Assembly: GCA_000471925.1 (NCBI GenBank)
Contig: CP006669.1
Coordinates: 372,001 to 436,000 of the forward strand
Reading direction: 5' to 3'
From: Ralstonia pickettii DTP0602
GTDB taxonomy: Bacteria; Pseudomonadota; Gammaproteobacteria; Burkholderiales; Burkholderiaceae
Length of the DNA stretch: 64,000 nt
Shown: positions 35,276 to 42,965 of the stretch, in pieces
Position numbering within the stretch: position 1 is the first letter of the stretch
How the letters are laid out: the number at the start of each line of letters is the position of its first letter
Translations under genes and position numbers: made by a program
Notes under the pieces: model-generated
The model's input: the letters and a program-made list of their open reading frames with translations, nothing else
What the model was told of the DNA's origin: nothing
Databases searched by the model: none

Positions 35276-36623
35276 CAGGCTGCTGAAGTACTCCCCGCAC
35301 AAACGGTATGCTTTCCGCCTGTGCAGGTAAGCACTGCTTGATTTCACAATCCGAAAGCTACGCGCCCCTGAATCGAGTTTTTCGGCTGTTGGGCGCCCAT
35401 TTCCGGCCTTCTTTGCCCGCTTACTGCAACTGCGGACGGATTTGTCCCAGCGAACGCATGCGCACGAGGTTGTAGGCGGCCATGCTCAGCACGAACATCT
35501 GGTCGACTCGCTTCAGTCCGCGCACCATCACCTGGCGCATGCGCCCAACCGTCTTGACCCAGCCGAAGCCTTGCTCGATCAGCTTGCGCTTTTGCTGCGA
35601 GATGGCATATCCCTCGCTGCGGGCAATGGCATCAGGAACCGCCGAGCGCCGACCCGAGGTGTTTTGCGCCACATGCGGCGTCACCGTCATCTCCAGGCAG
35701 GCCTCAATAAACTCCTGCGCGTCGTAGCCCTTGTCTGCGCCCACTGTGATTTCGGTGTCCGGATTGTCCGTCACCTGCCGGGCATCGTTGAGCATGATTT
35801 TGGCAGCATCGCGCTCGGCGTGTCCATCAGCGGTGCTCACCAGGGCGCTGACCACCAGGCCGTGGCGGTTGTCACTCAACGTATGCCCCATGTAGCGCAG
35901 TTCACTGCCAGTCTTGCCTTTGCGATAAAGCTTCGCATCTGGATCGGTACTGGATTGATGCGTCTCGTTGCTGCGCTGGTGCCCCCTGAAGTTGCCGCTA
36001 TCGTCGTCGCCGTCGCTTCCATCCTTGCGGACAAAGCTCTTGTGGCCTGCCCACGCCTGAATCAGCGTGCCGTCCACGCTGAAGTGCTCGCCCGACAGCC
36101 AGTTCTTCTTCTGCGCAAGGGCCAGCACCTCGTTGAAGAATTCGATTACCGCGTCGTGTTGGATCAGACGCGCGCGGTTCTTGGTGAATACCGTGGGCAC
36201 CCAGACTGCGTCGTCCATCGACAACCCGATGAACCAGCGAAACAGCAGGTTGTACTGCGTCTGCTCCATAAGTTGGCGCTCGGACCGAATGCTGTAGAGC
36301 ACCTGCAGCAACATCGCTCGCAGCAGCTTCTCCGGCGCGATGCTCGGGCGACCGCCCTTGATGTCGGCCTCATACATCCCCGCGAACAGCCGATCCATCT
36401 TCGCCAAGGCCTGATTGACCATGGTGCGGATCGGGCGCAGTGGATGGGACTTGGGCACGAAATCGTCCAGCCGCCGCATGGTGAACAAGCTTTCGGTGAA
36501 GGTGTCTGCGCCGCGCATGCGATGTCGGAGAGTGAAGTCGGAGAGTGAATCGTGTTGAGTTCTCAGATCAACGTTTCGACCTGTCGATGCGCTGACTCGG
36601 GGTCGAGGTACTTCAGCAGCCTG
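35276..36623 (-). mobile_element. Complete IS5-family insertion sequence
   Basis: 1,348 bp. Terminal inverted repeats start CAGGCTGCTGAAGTAC at both ends. TTAG is duplicated at both flanks (35272-35275 and 36624-36627), matching the TTAR/CTAR target preference of IS5. One transposase gene inside. A clean, recent-looking insertion. Confidence 0.92.
35421..36518 (-). CDS. IS5-family transposase
   Basis: 365 residues. N-terminal DUF772 domain (LDDFVPKSHPLRPI ... KLLRAMLLQVLYSIRSERQL), then the DDE core: FSVDGTLIQAWAGHKS with the first Asp, VGADKGYDAQEF with the second, and a C-terminal E-x-x-F-G-W-x-K-x-x-G-x-x-R pattern (EQGFGWVKTVGRMRQ) with the Glu. Intact and in the middle of the IS whose ends are visible. 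Confidence 0.95.
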   Translation of the reverse strand: MRGADTFTESLFTMRRLDDFVPKSHPLRPIRTMVNQALAKMDRLFAGMYEADIKGGRPSIAPEKLLRAMLLQVLYSIRSERQLMEQTQYNLLFRWFIGLSMDDAVWVPTVFTKNRARLIQHDAVIEFFNEVLALAQKKNWLSGEHFSVDGTLIQAWAGHKSFVRKDGSDGDDDSGNFRGHQRSNETHQSSTDPDAKLYRKGKTGSELRYMGHTLSDNRHGLVVSALVSTADGHAERDAAKIMLNDARQVTDNPDTEITVGADKGYDAQEFIEACLEMTVTPHVAQNTSGRRSAVPDAIARSEGYAISQQKRKLIEQGFGWVKTVGRMRQVMVRGLKRVDQMFVLSMAAYNLVRMRSLGQIRPQLQ

Positions 36624-36627
36624 TTAG

Positions 36628-36854
36628 ATTAGGCGAATCCATTTGGTGCTTGGGATTGGCGTCACGCTCGCAAGTCATTTCCTCTTGCACAGCACCGTCG
36701 GTCCCGTCCGCGGCGGGACCAGAGCGCGGATTTTAGGTTAGAATGCGAAGCTTGAAACGATTTCCGAGCGTATGGGGCTTAAGCGAAGGCAAATGTCTCT
36801 GCGAGAGTTGGAAGCCCTGAAATCCCGGACGCCAGGCAATATTGTTTCTCCCCA
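36628..36854. other. Intergenic, upstream of tRNA-Leu
   Basis: The tRNA promoter must lie here; I do not see convincing -35/-10 boxes by eye. Confidence 0.3.
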
Positions 36855-36939
36855 GCCGACGTGGTGAAATTGGTAGACACGCTATCTTGAGGGGGTAGTG
36901 GCGAAAGCTGTGCGAGTTCGAGTCTCGCCGTCGGCACCA
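36855..36939 (+). tRNA. tRNA-Leu, anticodon GAG
   Basis: 85 nt including an encoded CCA. The acceptor GCCGACG pairs with CGTCGGC. The D arm contains AATTGGTAGAC. The anticodon stem CTATC / GGTAG encloses the loop TTGAGGG, giving GAG (reads CUC/CUU). A long variable arm follows, as in class II tRNAs, then the T arm with GTTCGAGTC. Only 17 nt separate it from the start of the exonuclease gene. Confidence 0.95.
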
Positions 36940-36956
36940 AACAACTTAGAAGCAGG

Positions 36957-37565
36957 ATGCAGACGGTCGCGGTTCTGGATTTTGAAACGACGGGATTGTC
37001 GCCAAGTCTCGGTGACCGAGCCACGGAAATTGCTGTCATCTTGCTGCGCGACGGCGAGATTGTCGACAGTTATCAAAGCTTGATGAACGCTGGAAGGCGT
37101 ATCCCCCCGCAGGTTGTAAGCCTGACCGGAATCACCAATGACATGATCGCAGATGCGCCTGCCGCATCGAAGGTCATGAGTGAAGCGGCCCGGTTTGTCG
37201 GCAGACATCCGGTGGTAGCCCACAATGCCGGATTTGACCGAAGGTTTTGGCAAGCCGAGCTTGGGCTTCTGGACATCGCAGCCAATCAGCACTTCGCGTG
37301 TACGATGCTCACCTCCAGGCGTATCTACCCACACGCTCAAAATCACAGGCTATCAACACTCGTCGATTTGCTGCAATTGCCCAAGACCGGGCGCGCGCAC
37401 AGAGCGATGGCCGACGCTGAAATGACCGGTCATTTGTGGCATCGACTGCGACACGATATCGCTCAGACGTACGGAGTGAGGCAGGTCGATTACGCGCTCA
37501 TCGCCCATGTTCAGGCAACCAGCCGCGCGAAGGTACCGACGTTCCTTCGTTCGCTGGGCGAATAA
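36957..37565 (+). CDS. DEDDh 3'-5' exonuclease (DnaQ/epsilon-like)
   Basis: 202 residues. Exo I motif LDFETTG (Asp8, Glu10), Exo II HNAGFD (Asp94), Exo III H148-R-A-M-A-D153: all four catalytic acids and the DEDDh histidine are present. It is a free-standing proofreading-type exonuclease without a polymerase. The ATG lies 17 nt after the tRNA-Leu end with AAGCAGG before it, so it could be expressed from the tRNA promoter. It would act on single-stranded or mismatched DNA 3' ends in repair or, less likely, on RNA. Confidence 0.92.
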   Translation: MQTVAVLDFETTGLSPSLGDRATEIAVILLRDGEIVDSYQSLMNAGRRIPPQVVSLTGITNDMIADAPAASKVMSEAARFVGRHPVVAHNAGFDRRFWQAELGLLDIAANQHFACTMLTSRRIYPHAQNHRLSTLVDLLQLPKTGRAHRAMADAEMTGHLWHRLRHDIAQTYGVRQVDYALIAHVQATSRAKVPTFLRSLGE

Positions 37566-37739
37566 GGCGGAAATTGTTCGCTGGTCGGCCCGACACTGAT
37601 CGGCATGGTGCTGCCGCTAGACAGACAGCCTGGCGTTTTCCCGCTGAGCGCCGCCCGCTTCCTATCCGCATCGTTTATCGTCTATCGCCTCGGCATCGAG
37701 ACTCGCGGCAAGTCGCTTGAGGCGATCTCGGCCCATTAG
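37566..37739 (+). pseudogene. C-terminal relic of an MFS transporter
   Basis: In the same frame as the exonuclease and right after its stop: LVGPTLIGMVLP, then ARFLSASFIVYRLGIETRGK then SLEAIS and a TAG. The L-G-x-E-T-R-G-K-S-L-E-x-I pattern closes metabolite:H+ symporters of the major facilitator superfamily. About 55 codons remain of more than 400. Confidence 0.75.
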
Positions 37740-38166
37740 TCGGCGCGATGGGCCCGGCCATCGCACGCGCCGGTCCGCCTACAGACAAGCCCTGCTTTTC
37801 GCCGATATGCGTTCGATCGCCGACAAGAGGAAAGCCCTCGGCCAATTGGTCGAGGGCTATGAGTATTGACGGGTTGTTCGCAGACCTGTCACCGACATCA
37901 TCACATTTACGCTCCATCCTGGGCTCCCCCTATTGGTGGGAGACCGAAACCTGCGCATAACGACACGGCAGCATCCTTTCGCCCCGGCCCGGCCAGCTCG
38001 GCTGGTGCCGACTGCACAATGTCTACCATCACGGTGCTGCTGTCCAACGACGACTGCCGGACGGTCACTGCCGTTGTGCTTTCGCCATCCTTCGACCCTA
38101 TACAAGCGAGGGCGTACGTAGGGACGGCGTTGCCGGAACGCGGCGATAGACCAAGCTCGGAAAGAC
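37740..38166. other. Gene-free stretch with a partial hairpin repeat (copy E)
   Basis: No gene recognised. GACGGCGTTGCCGGAACGCG then GCGATAGA (38123-38150) resembles the left half of hairpin repeat copies A and D. Confidence 0.45.
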
Positions 38167-38361
38167 TTACCGAATGCTTCGGACGGCCTCGAGCATCGAA
38201 TGTCCTTGGCTTGTCAGGCGGGGATAAGCATTGTCGCTATCATGCCCGTGTTCCATCGTGACCAGTTTGTGAGCCAGCAAGCCGTCCAGTTGTTCCAGAT
38301 CATCGATATCCGGTGCATCGCCGAGCAGTAGTAATGCAGCGATTTCGTGCGGACTTAGCAT
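38167..38361 (-). CDS. Small hypothetical protein, 64 residues
   Basis: MLSPHEIAALLLLGDAPDID ... AYPRLTSQGHSMLEAVRSIR. This reads like a single winged-helix-like unit: two helices, then a short strand pair 'HKLVTMEHG ... AYPRLTSQG' typical of small DNA-binding or regulatory proteins. AAGGAGG lies six bases before the ATG, a strong site. A relic of the same gene is at 22631-22698, so the family recurs in this genome. No partner gene. Confidence 0.75.
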   Translation of the reverse strand: MLSPHEIAALLLLGDAPDIDDLEQLDGLLAHKLVTMEHGHDSDNAYPRLTSQGHSMLEAVRSIR

Positions 38362-38742
38362 GGTGGCCTCCTTTGCCGGGGTCGGAAAATGGAACCTACG
38401 ACAGCTGGTCCGTGGATCGAATTCCACGAAGAGTGATGAGAACGGCAATCAGCGCCGCGGTGCGAGGGACGCGCGGGGGATGCGCACACCGATCCGTTAC
38501 CGTAAACTTCTTTGCCACCGAGGGCGCGCTAGGTCTATGCTGCGTCGCAGCAGCAGCGGTATCAGGCAAGGGCCGGGCGCTGCGAATGCAATGGAAACAA
38601 GGCCGTCAAAGTCGTCCAACTCGTATCTGCCAACTGGCTGATGCGATCGGAGGCAATACCCGTGTGCGACCGCATTCTCAGAGGGAAAAACCGAGTAGCG
38701 TTCTTTGCCAGTGCTACAACGGCTTAGTCGCGGGTCCTCGGC
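38362..38742. other. Intergenic, no gene seen
   Basis: No convincing coding frame on either strand and no repeat recognised. Confidence 0.4.
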
Positions 38743-39015
38743 TTACTGCGAAGAACACTGCAACGGCAAGCTTAACCGCTTGACCCAGCCTCGCAGCTCG
38801 GCTGCATGAAAGGATTGGAATTTCCCCGAGACCGCCAACAGAAGGTCCGTCTGGGATGTACCAAGAAGGGTAGCAGCCTGCGAGACCGTCAGCCCGGCAC
38901 CTCGAATCCGGTCGGTGATGTCTTTCACAATGCCCGCCTTAAGCGGGATTTCATCGGCGTCCGCAAAGCCAAGCTGCGCATAAACATTGCTCGTTCCATA
39001 CTCGAAGCAAAACAT
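38743..39015 (-). CDS. HTH-domain protein (XRE-like, HigA2/YgiT-type), first copy
   Basis: 90 residues. FEYGTSNVYAQLGFADADEI then a helix-turn-helix, RIRGAGLTVSQAATLLGTSQTDL, as in the HTH_37 family, whose members are antitoxins or stand-alone repressors. The usual toxin partner is not found on either side. A paralogue with about half its residues identical is at 56685-56945. The start MFCFEYG is aligned with that of the paralogue. Confidence 0.8.
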   Translation of the reverse strand: MFCFEYGTSNVYAQLGFADADEIPLKAGIVKDITDRIRGAGLTVSQAATLLGTSQTDLLLAVSGKFQSFHAAELRGWVKRLSLPLQCSSQ

Positions 39016-39646
39016 GTGGACACTCCTCTGTTCGTGGACGACAACGTCTCCCTGCACCGGCGTGATGGCGGCTGAGGGCGCGATTATTCAGGGAAGGCAA
39101 TGTGAAGGCAACTTCGGGGAAATACCGAGGATCCCCAGGCGCCCTAGCGACTGTTGTGCCATGAATTTGACACAGAACGCGCGTCCGTGACTTGATCCAC
39201 CGCAAGATCAAACAGTCGGTCCAGCCGCAAAAGCAAGGCACGCAGAAAATCGGGCCCACGACAAGACCATTGGCTCTCCAGCCGTCCAAATCGCCATGTG
39301 TTAAACAGGGGGAGGTGTGGCCTGAGACAAAAAAGCCTTTAGCTATTCATGGCTCTGCACCCGATGCCCATCGGCTTAGCGCGATGCTGCATTGCTGCAA
39401 TCTCTGGTACCCGGCATCCCCGTTTCTGCGAGTCTGAGAACAAAGCAAATCGGTACAAGAAGCGACCGACTTTACTTCAGAACGCCATCCCCTTCACTAT
39501 GTTCTTCGCCTTGACGCGCGCAAAGAAACCACGTTCGAATACAGCGTGCCAAATTGCATTCGGGGCCGACTTTAGACAGTGAATACCTTGCAGGTCTTCT
39601 TTGAAATGCGTATAAGTTAATGGTGATCGAAAAATTGGAGGCAAAA
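39016..39646. other. Intergenic, no gene seen
   Basis: About 630 bp; moderately AT-richer toward the H-NS gene. No coding frame with recognisable composition. Confidence 0.4.
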
Positions 39647-39961
39647 ATGGCAACGTATCAGCAACTGCTGGAGCAAAAGGAAGCTTTGGAAGCGCAGATC
39701 GCAGAGGCGCGTTCGACTGAGGTCGCGGGCGTTATCGAACAGATTCGCGAATTGATGATTCGGTATAACCTCTCGCCCGAAGATGTGGCGCCTCGGCGTC
39801 GTCGTGGCCGGCCTGCCGGTGCAGCATCCGCTGGCACGGAGAAAACCCCGCTCCCGCCGAAGTACATGGATCCTAAGACCGGGAAAACCTGGTCGGGTCG
39901 CGGCCGGACGCCGGCGTGGCTGGGCAAGCGGCCCGAGCGCTTTCTTATCGAGCAGGCTTGA
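39647..39961 (+). CDS. H-NS family nucleoid protein, second copy
   Basis: 104 residues. Same plan as the copy at 34587: coiled coil (MATYQQLLEQKEALEAQIAE), basic RRRRGRPAG hook, and YMDPKTGKTWSGRGRTPAWL. The two proteins differ mainly in the coiled coil, which decides pairing. ATTGGAGG precedes ATG 39647. Two H-NS genes 5 kb apart in a mobile-element region suggest at least one came in with foreign DNA. Confidence 0.95.
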   Translation: MATYQQLLEQKEALEAQIAEARSTEVAGVIEQIRELMIRYNLSPEDVAPRRRRGRPAGAASAGTEKTPLPPKYMDPKTGKTWSGRGRTPAWLGKRPERFLIEQA

Positions 39962-40259
39962 GCGAGGACACGCGCCCGAGCCGTTGACGACTACGGCGGG
40001 TCCGTCATGGGGTCTGCCCATGTCTCGTCTCCGGCGATCGGCGCGGAAAAAAGGCGGCTCTCGAGCCAGTAGCAGAGAGCCGCGGAACGTCCATGAAGAA
40101 ATCGGGCAATGGTTGCATTACCCGCCCTCAGTATGACTCCGTCGCACCTTGCTAGGCAATCGACCTGCCCAACGGCTCGCCTACGTTCTGCCTTACCAAA
40201 AAAATGAGCCCGCATGCCGAGGGACGGTGAATGCGGGCGGTAGTAGGACTGCCCAGCAA
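39962..40259. other. Intergenic between H-NS and the imuB relic
   Basis: No gene seen. The break point of the truncated imuB lies near the right end. Confidence 0.4.
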
Positions 40260-40478
40260 TCATAGAGTGTCGCGGTCAAAGAGAATGGTCTGCGGTGCGA
40301 TCATCTGCACGCTGCCACGGCGCATTGCCGGTTTCACGCCGGCCGCCATGGCCAGCGGCGACGCCAAGTGCACGCGCTCCTTGTCCAGGACAGCAACCGC
40401 CAGCTCAGTGGACCAGTTCGGCCGAAAGACTTCGAGTGGCAGGGACGACAGGCGTAGGCAGATCCACAGGCGCAGCAT
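40260..40478 (-). pseudogene. imuB: 5' fragment of imuB (Y-family polymerase-like)
   Basis: It encodes MLRLWICLRLSSLPLEVFRP, then VAVLDKERVHLASPLAMAAG and RRGSVQMIAPQTILFDRD, the N-terminal palm entry of ImuB, about 70 of the usual 450-500 residues. A stop follows at once. It sits just downstream of the imuA relic, in the normal imuA-imuB order. Confidence 0.8.
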
Positions 40479-41108
40479 GGCGATACAACTGAACGGGGGA
40501 GGGCTGCAGCGCCACGTCAAGCGGCGATTCCTGCTGCGGGCCTCGACGCTTAACGAACTGCACACGAATTCCGTCCGATGCGGGCTCCAGCGTGAGGCGC
40601 AGCGGCGCCGGCGAGGCATCGCGTGCACAGGCCGTCGGACGAACAACGAAGAAAAGGACATCCGAGGCTTGGGCAGCAAGATGCAGACGCCGAAGCGCAT
40701 CGTTACGCAGGTGCGACTGCCAAAAGACGAGCGCTCCGCAGGTCCCCGGTGCGCAAGATCTGCTCCGCGGCCCACAAAGCATCAGCGGTGTTCCGGGTTT
40801 CGACCCAGAGAATCTGGGCGGGCGCGACACTCCAGTTGGCGAGTGCCAACGCTTGAGGCGCGTGCGGCGGCGCCAGAAACGCGACAGGGCGGTTCGCGCG
40901 CGCAACGAGAGCAGGGCGTAACAAGGGCAATTCGCCGATCCGGTTGACGCTGCAGCAACTCCGTCAGGCAACTGAGCGGCCAGCCGCCGCCCGGCAGCTC
41001 CTTGTCGAGCGACGGATACCCGGTCGGAACGGTGCGTGCGCTACCTCGGGCAAGCTGTGAGGCAAGCCATAGCGATGGATGAATGGATTCAGCGGCGACG
41101 GTTAGCAT
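40405..41108 (-). pseudogene. imuA: imuA (SOS mutagenesis RecA/SulA-like), frameshifted
   Basis: ImuA sequence is readable in three frames: LWLASQLARGSARTVPTGYP-SLDKELPGGGWP first, then LPLLRPALVARANRPVAFLA and ILWVETRNTADALWAAEQIL, then FWQSHLRNDALRRLHLAAQA and VDLPTPV. At least two frameshifts separate them, near 40960 and 40770. The start at 41108 still has AAGGAGCTCACC, and a perfect LexA box lies 23 bp upstream. ImuA works with ImuB and DnaE2 in error-prone repair; here the gene is dead but its promoter is kept. Confidence 0.85.
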
Positions 41109-41131
41109 GGTGAGCTCCTTCCACCAGTGCA

Positions 41132-41147
41132 CTGTATATCCATACAG
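41132..41147. promoter_or_regulatory. LexA (SOS) box of imuA
   Basis: CTGTATATCCATACAG fits CTGT-N8-ACAG exactly and lies 23 bp before the imuA relic start. Confidence 0.85.
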
Positions 41148-41269
41148 TATTCACCTGTACGGAACGCCAGGCAGCAACCGCCTCCCTCGTCGCCGCTTCA
41201 CAAGAAGCTCAAAATGGTTACGGACAAGAGTCGCACTTAGCCGTCGTCAGTTGTCACGTAACAATCGAA

Positions 41270-41395
41270 AACTGTGAAGGCGTGGCCAAAAGCGCGACAG
41301 GGCGGTTTGAGCGTCAACGAGAGCAGAGGCGACTCGCCCATACCCGGCTGGCGCTGCAGCAGGTTTCTTGGGCGACGGTTAGCATGGCTAACTCC
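41270..41395 (-). pseudogene. Second, shorter imuA relic
   Basis: The minus strand reads NLLQRQPGMGESPLLSLTLK and a following PCRAFG, matching the ImuA segment T-E-L-L-Q-R-x-P-G-I-G-E-L-P-L-L. The DNA aligns with 40865-40970 of the first relic with gaps. A CGACGGTTAGCATGG stretch also recurs beside both copies. So there were once two imuA genes or a tandem duplication. Confidence 0.7.
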
Positions 41396-41834
41396 AGTCG
41401 CCGCTGTAAAATGAGGCGAATAGTTAATATCTAGGATGCGGATGGTATGATATGAATGGGCGGTTTGTAGGGCGTGACTCTGTCCACCGCACCTAGGCCA
41501 TCGCATCGCTCTAGAGCGATGCCAATTTATTGGCACGGCCAGCCCTGCTGCGGGAAGCGCATCAGGCCTCTTATAATTGGGGTGTTGCAGGCAAGCGCAG
41601 AGCTTGTAGAGGTCGTCGAAAGACGGCAGCCCGTCTTGGGTGGGATCCTCGAATCCGGGGCCTGCAACCGTCTTATTCTTAATTGTCGCGAACCGCGGCA
41701 ATCACACGTTGGCGCTCAGCATCTTCTGTGTCGCCGCACCAGAACTTCAAACCATACCCGTCCACCTGCCCGTTGCGCCGGCACAGATTGCGCGCGAGCA
41801 TGCGCAGGTAACGGTCCTCCGTCTGTGCAGTGAG
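41396..41834 (-). other. Possible gene fragment, unrecognised
   Basis: A minus-strand frame from ATG 41701 begins MPRFATIKNKTVAGPGFEDP then TQDGLPSFDDLYKLCACLQH, which looks like real protein, and continues to about 41470. No family is recognised and no ribosome binding site is clear. A perfect 20-bp palindrome, GCATCGCTCTAGAGCGATGC, lies inside it at 41503-41522. Confidence 0.35.
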
Positions 41835-42104
41835 CTACTTGTCGCCGTAGTGGTAGCGGCAGGCGGCGATGTAAACCGCGTCGTCGTCAGCCGTGTACAC
41901 GAAGCGGTTGGCGTCATCGATGCGGCGTGACCAGACACCAGACAGGTTGCCCTTCAAGGGCTCCGGCTTTCCGATGCCCTCAAAGGGGTCGCGCTGGCAC
42001 TCGACGATGAGTTGGTTGATGCGCTTGAGGATCTTCTTGTCCTGGGTCTGCCACCAGACATATTCCTCCCAGGCGTGCGGGGCAAAGATGACCTTGCGCG
42101 TCAT
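41835..42104 (-). CDS. yoeB: YoeB-family toxin (ribosome-dependent mRNase)
   Basis: 89 residues. FAPHAWEEYVWWQTQDKKIL, then KRINQLIVECQRDPFEGIGK and PEPLKGNLSGVWSRRIDDAN, ending AACRYHYGDK, are the Txe/YoeB pattern with the catalytic Glu, Arg and C-terminal His-Tyr. YoeB cleaves mRNA in the ribosomal A site. It overlaps the antitoxin gene by four bases (ATGA), the usual coupled order. Appears intact. Confidence 0.94.
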   Translation of the reverse strand: MTRKVIFAPHAWEEYVWWQTQDKKILKRINQLIVECQRDPFEGIGKPEPLKGNLSGVWSRRIDDANRFVYTADDDAVYIAACRYHYGDK

Positions 42105-42364
42105 TCAGCGTCCGGGTCGATCAATTGGCGCTCCACGCCCTTACCCTGACGCAGCTGCGCGAGCGATTCCATCAGGCGCTGGGCGTTGGCCGGATTCGAC
42201 ATCAGGTACATTGTTTCCATCCAGCTGTCGTACTGCTCTTGCGACATGATGACGGCGTTGGGCGCGTCGCGGCGCGTGATCAGCACGGCATCGTGGTCGT
42301 CGATGGCTTGGTCGATGACCGCCTTCAGGTTGTTGCGGGCATCGGAGAAATGAACGGTGCGCAT
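42101..42364 (-). CDS. yefM: YefM/Phd-family antitoxin
   Basis: 87 residues. MRTVHFSDARNNLKAVIDQA is the Phd/YefM DNA-binding head, AVLITRRDAPNAVIMSQEQYDSW continues the fold (in parts), and the flexible acidic tail (GVERQLIDPDAE) binds YoeB. The start MRTVHFS follows GAGAGGCGC. A dyad ACTTGT...ACAAGT at 42382-42405 upstream could be its operator. First gene of the toxin-antitoxin operon. Confidence 0.93.
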   Translation of the reverse strand: MRTVHFSDARNNLKAVIDQAIDDHDAVLITRRDAPNAVIMSQEQYDSWMETMYLMSNPANAQRLMESLAQLRQGKGVERQLIDPDAE

Positions 42365-42513
42365 GCGCCTCTCCCAAAAGAACTTGTTCAACTACTGAGA
42401 CAAGTATAGCAAACCTGCGCGCAGAAGGACGGGTGGATCTGCGCGCAGCCTGGGAGCGCGCCGGGAGGTGGTCAGACGGCCCAGAGCTGCTTAACGGCCC
42501 GAAGGCGCAAAAT

Positions 42514-42541
42514 ATTTAACATAACGATTATTATGCGTCTT
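42514..42541. other. dif-like Xer recombination site (28 bp)
   Basis: Arms of 11 bp around a 6-bp centre: ATTTAACATAA, CGATTA, TTATGCGTCTT. The first arm is exactly the XerD half of E. coli dif in reverse complement; the second starts TTATGCG like the XerC half and then departs at four positions. It lies between two toxin-antitoxin loci. Either a plasmid-type pdif site or the dif of a secondary replicon; identity by reading only. Confidence 0.6.
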
Positions 42542-42569
42542 TTGTTTGTTATGAATGAATGAACACACG

Positions 42570-42600
42570 CAAAAATTCGCTCTACGGGCGTTATGTTCAA
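42570..42600 (-). repeat. Roughly 30-bp dispersed repeat, copy 2
   Basis: On the minus strand it reads TTGAACATAACGCCCGTAGA then GCGAATTTTTG, the inverted partner of 13811-13840. It is 29 bp from the dif-like site and itself resembles a Xer site (x-x-x-AACATAA, 6-bp centre CGCCCG, then TAG-x-GCGAA-x-T). Confidence 0.7.
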
Positions 42601-42653
42601 CCGCCTCTTGGCCCGCCCTCAGTTGGGCCCATCTGCCAAAGCGCAACTGAACT

Positions 42654-42965
42654 TTATGAATGAGCCGGCTCGCCATGCGCAGGACGGACCGCCAAGCGCA
42701 TTCCCATCGCTTTGAGGATCGCCGAGAGATTGCTCAGTACGGGATTCCCGGTCGGAGACAGCGTGCGATAGAGTTGGGTCGGATTCAAGTGAGCTTGCTG
42801 AGCTACGGCCTGGACACCGCCGAACGCCTTGGTCAGCTGACGAAGCGTAATCATCAGTTCGGCTTGATCACCATCCTCGAGAATGGCGTTGAGTGTCTCT
42901 AAGGCGAAGGCCGGATCCTCGCGGAACATTTCGGCCATCGCGTCATCGTGGTGTCGGTCTTTCAT
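42654..42965 (-). CDS. HTH antitoxin of a HigBA/RelE-type module
   Basis: 103 residues. MKDRHHDDAMAEMFREDPAF opens the protein, and QLTKAFGGVQAVAQQAHLNP then TQLYRTLSPTGNPVLSNLSA is the helix-turn-helix of 'addiction module antitoxin' proteins. It overlaps the stop of the preceding toxin gene by one base (TAATG). The toxin is broken by frameshifts, so this antitoxin may now act only as a repressor or against related toxins. Confidence 0.88.
   Translation of the reverse strand: MKDRHHDDAMAEMFREDPAFALETLNAILEDGDQAELMITLRQLTKAFGGVQAVAQQAHLNPTQLYRTLSPTGNPVLSNLSAILKAMGMRLAVRPAHGEPAHS

Noticed and set aside
37073..37346. Minus-strand frames over the exonuclease gene
   Set aside because: Shadow frames of a conserved gene; no own motifs.
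42489..42596. Integron attC site around GCTTAAC ... GGGCGTTATGTTC
   Set aside because: The right core GTTATGT breaks GTTRRRY, the inner arms do not pair well, and no integron integrase is present. The dif-like reading explains the exact 11-bp arm better.
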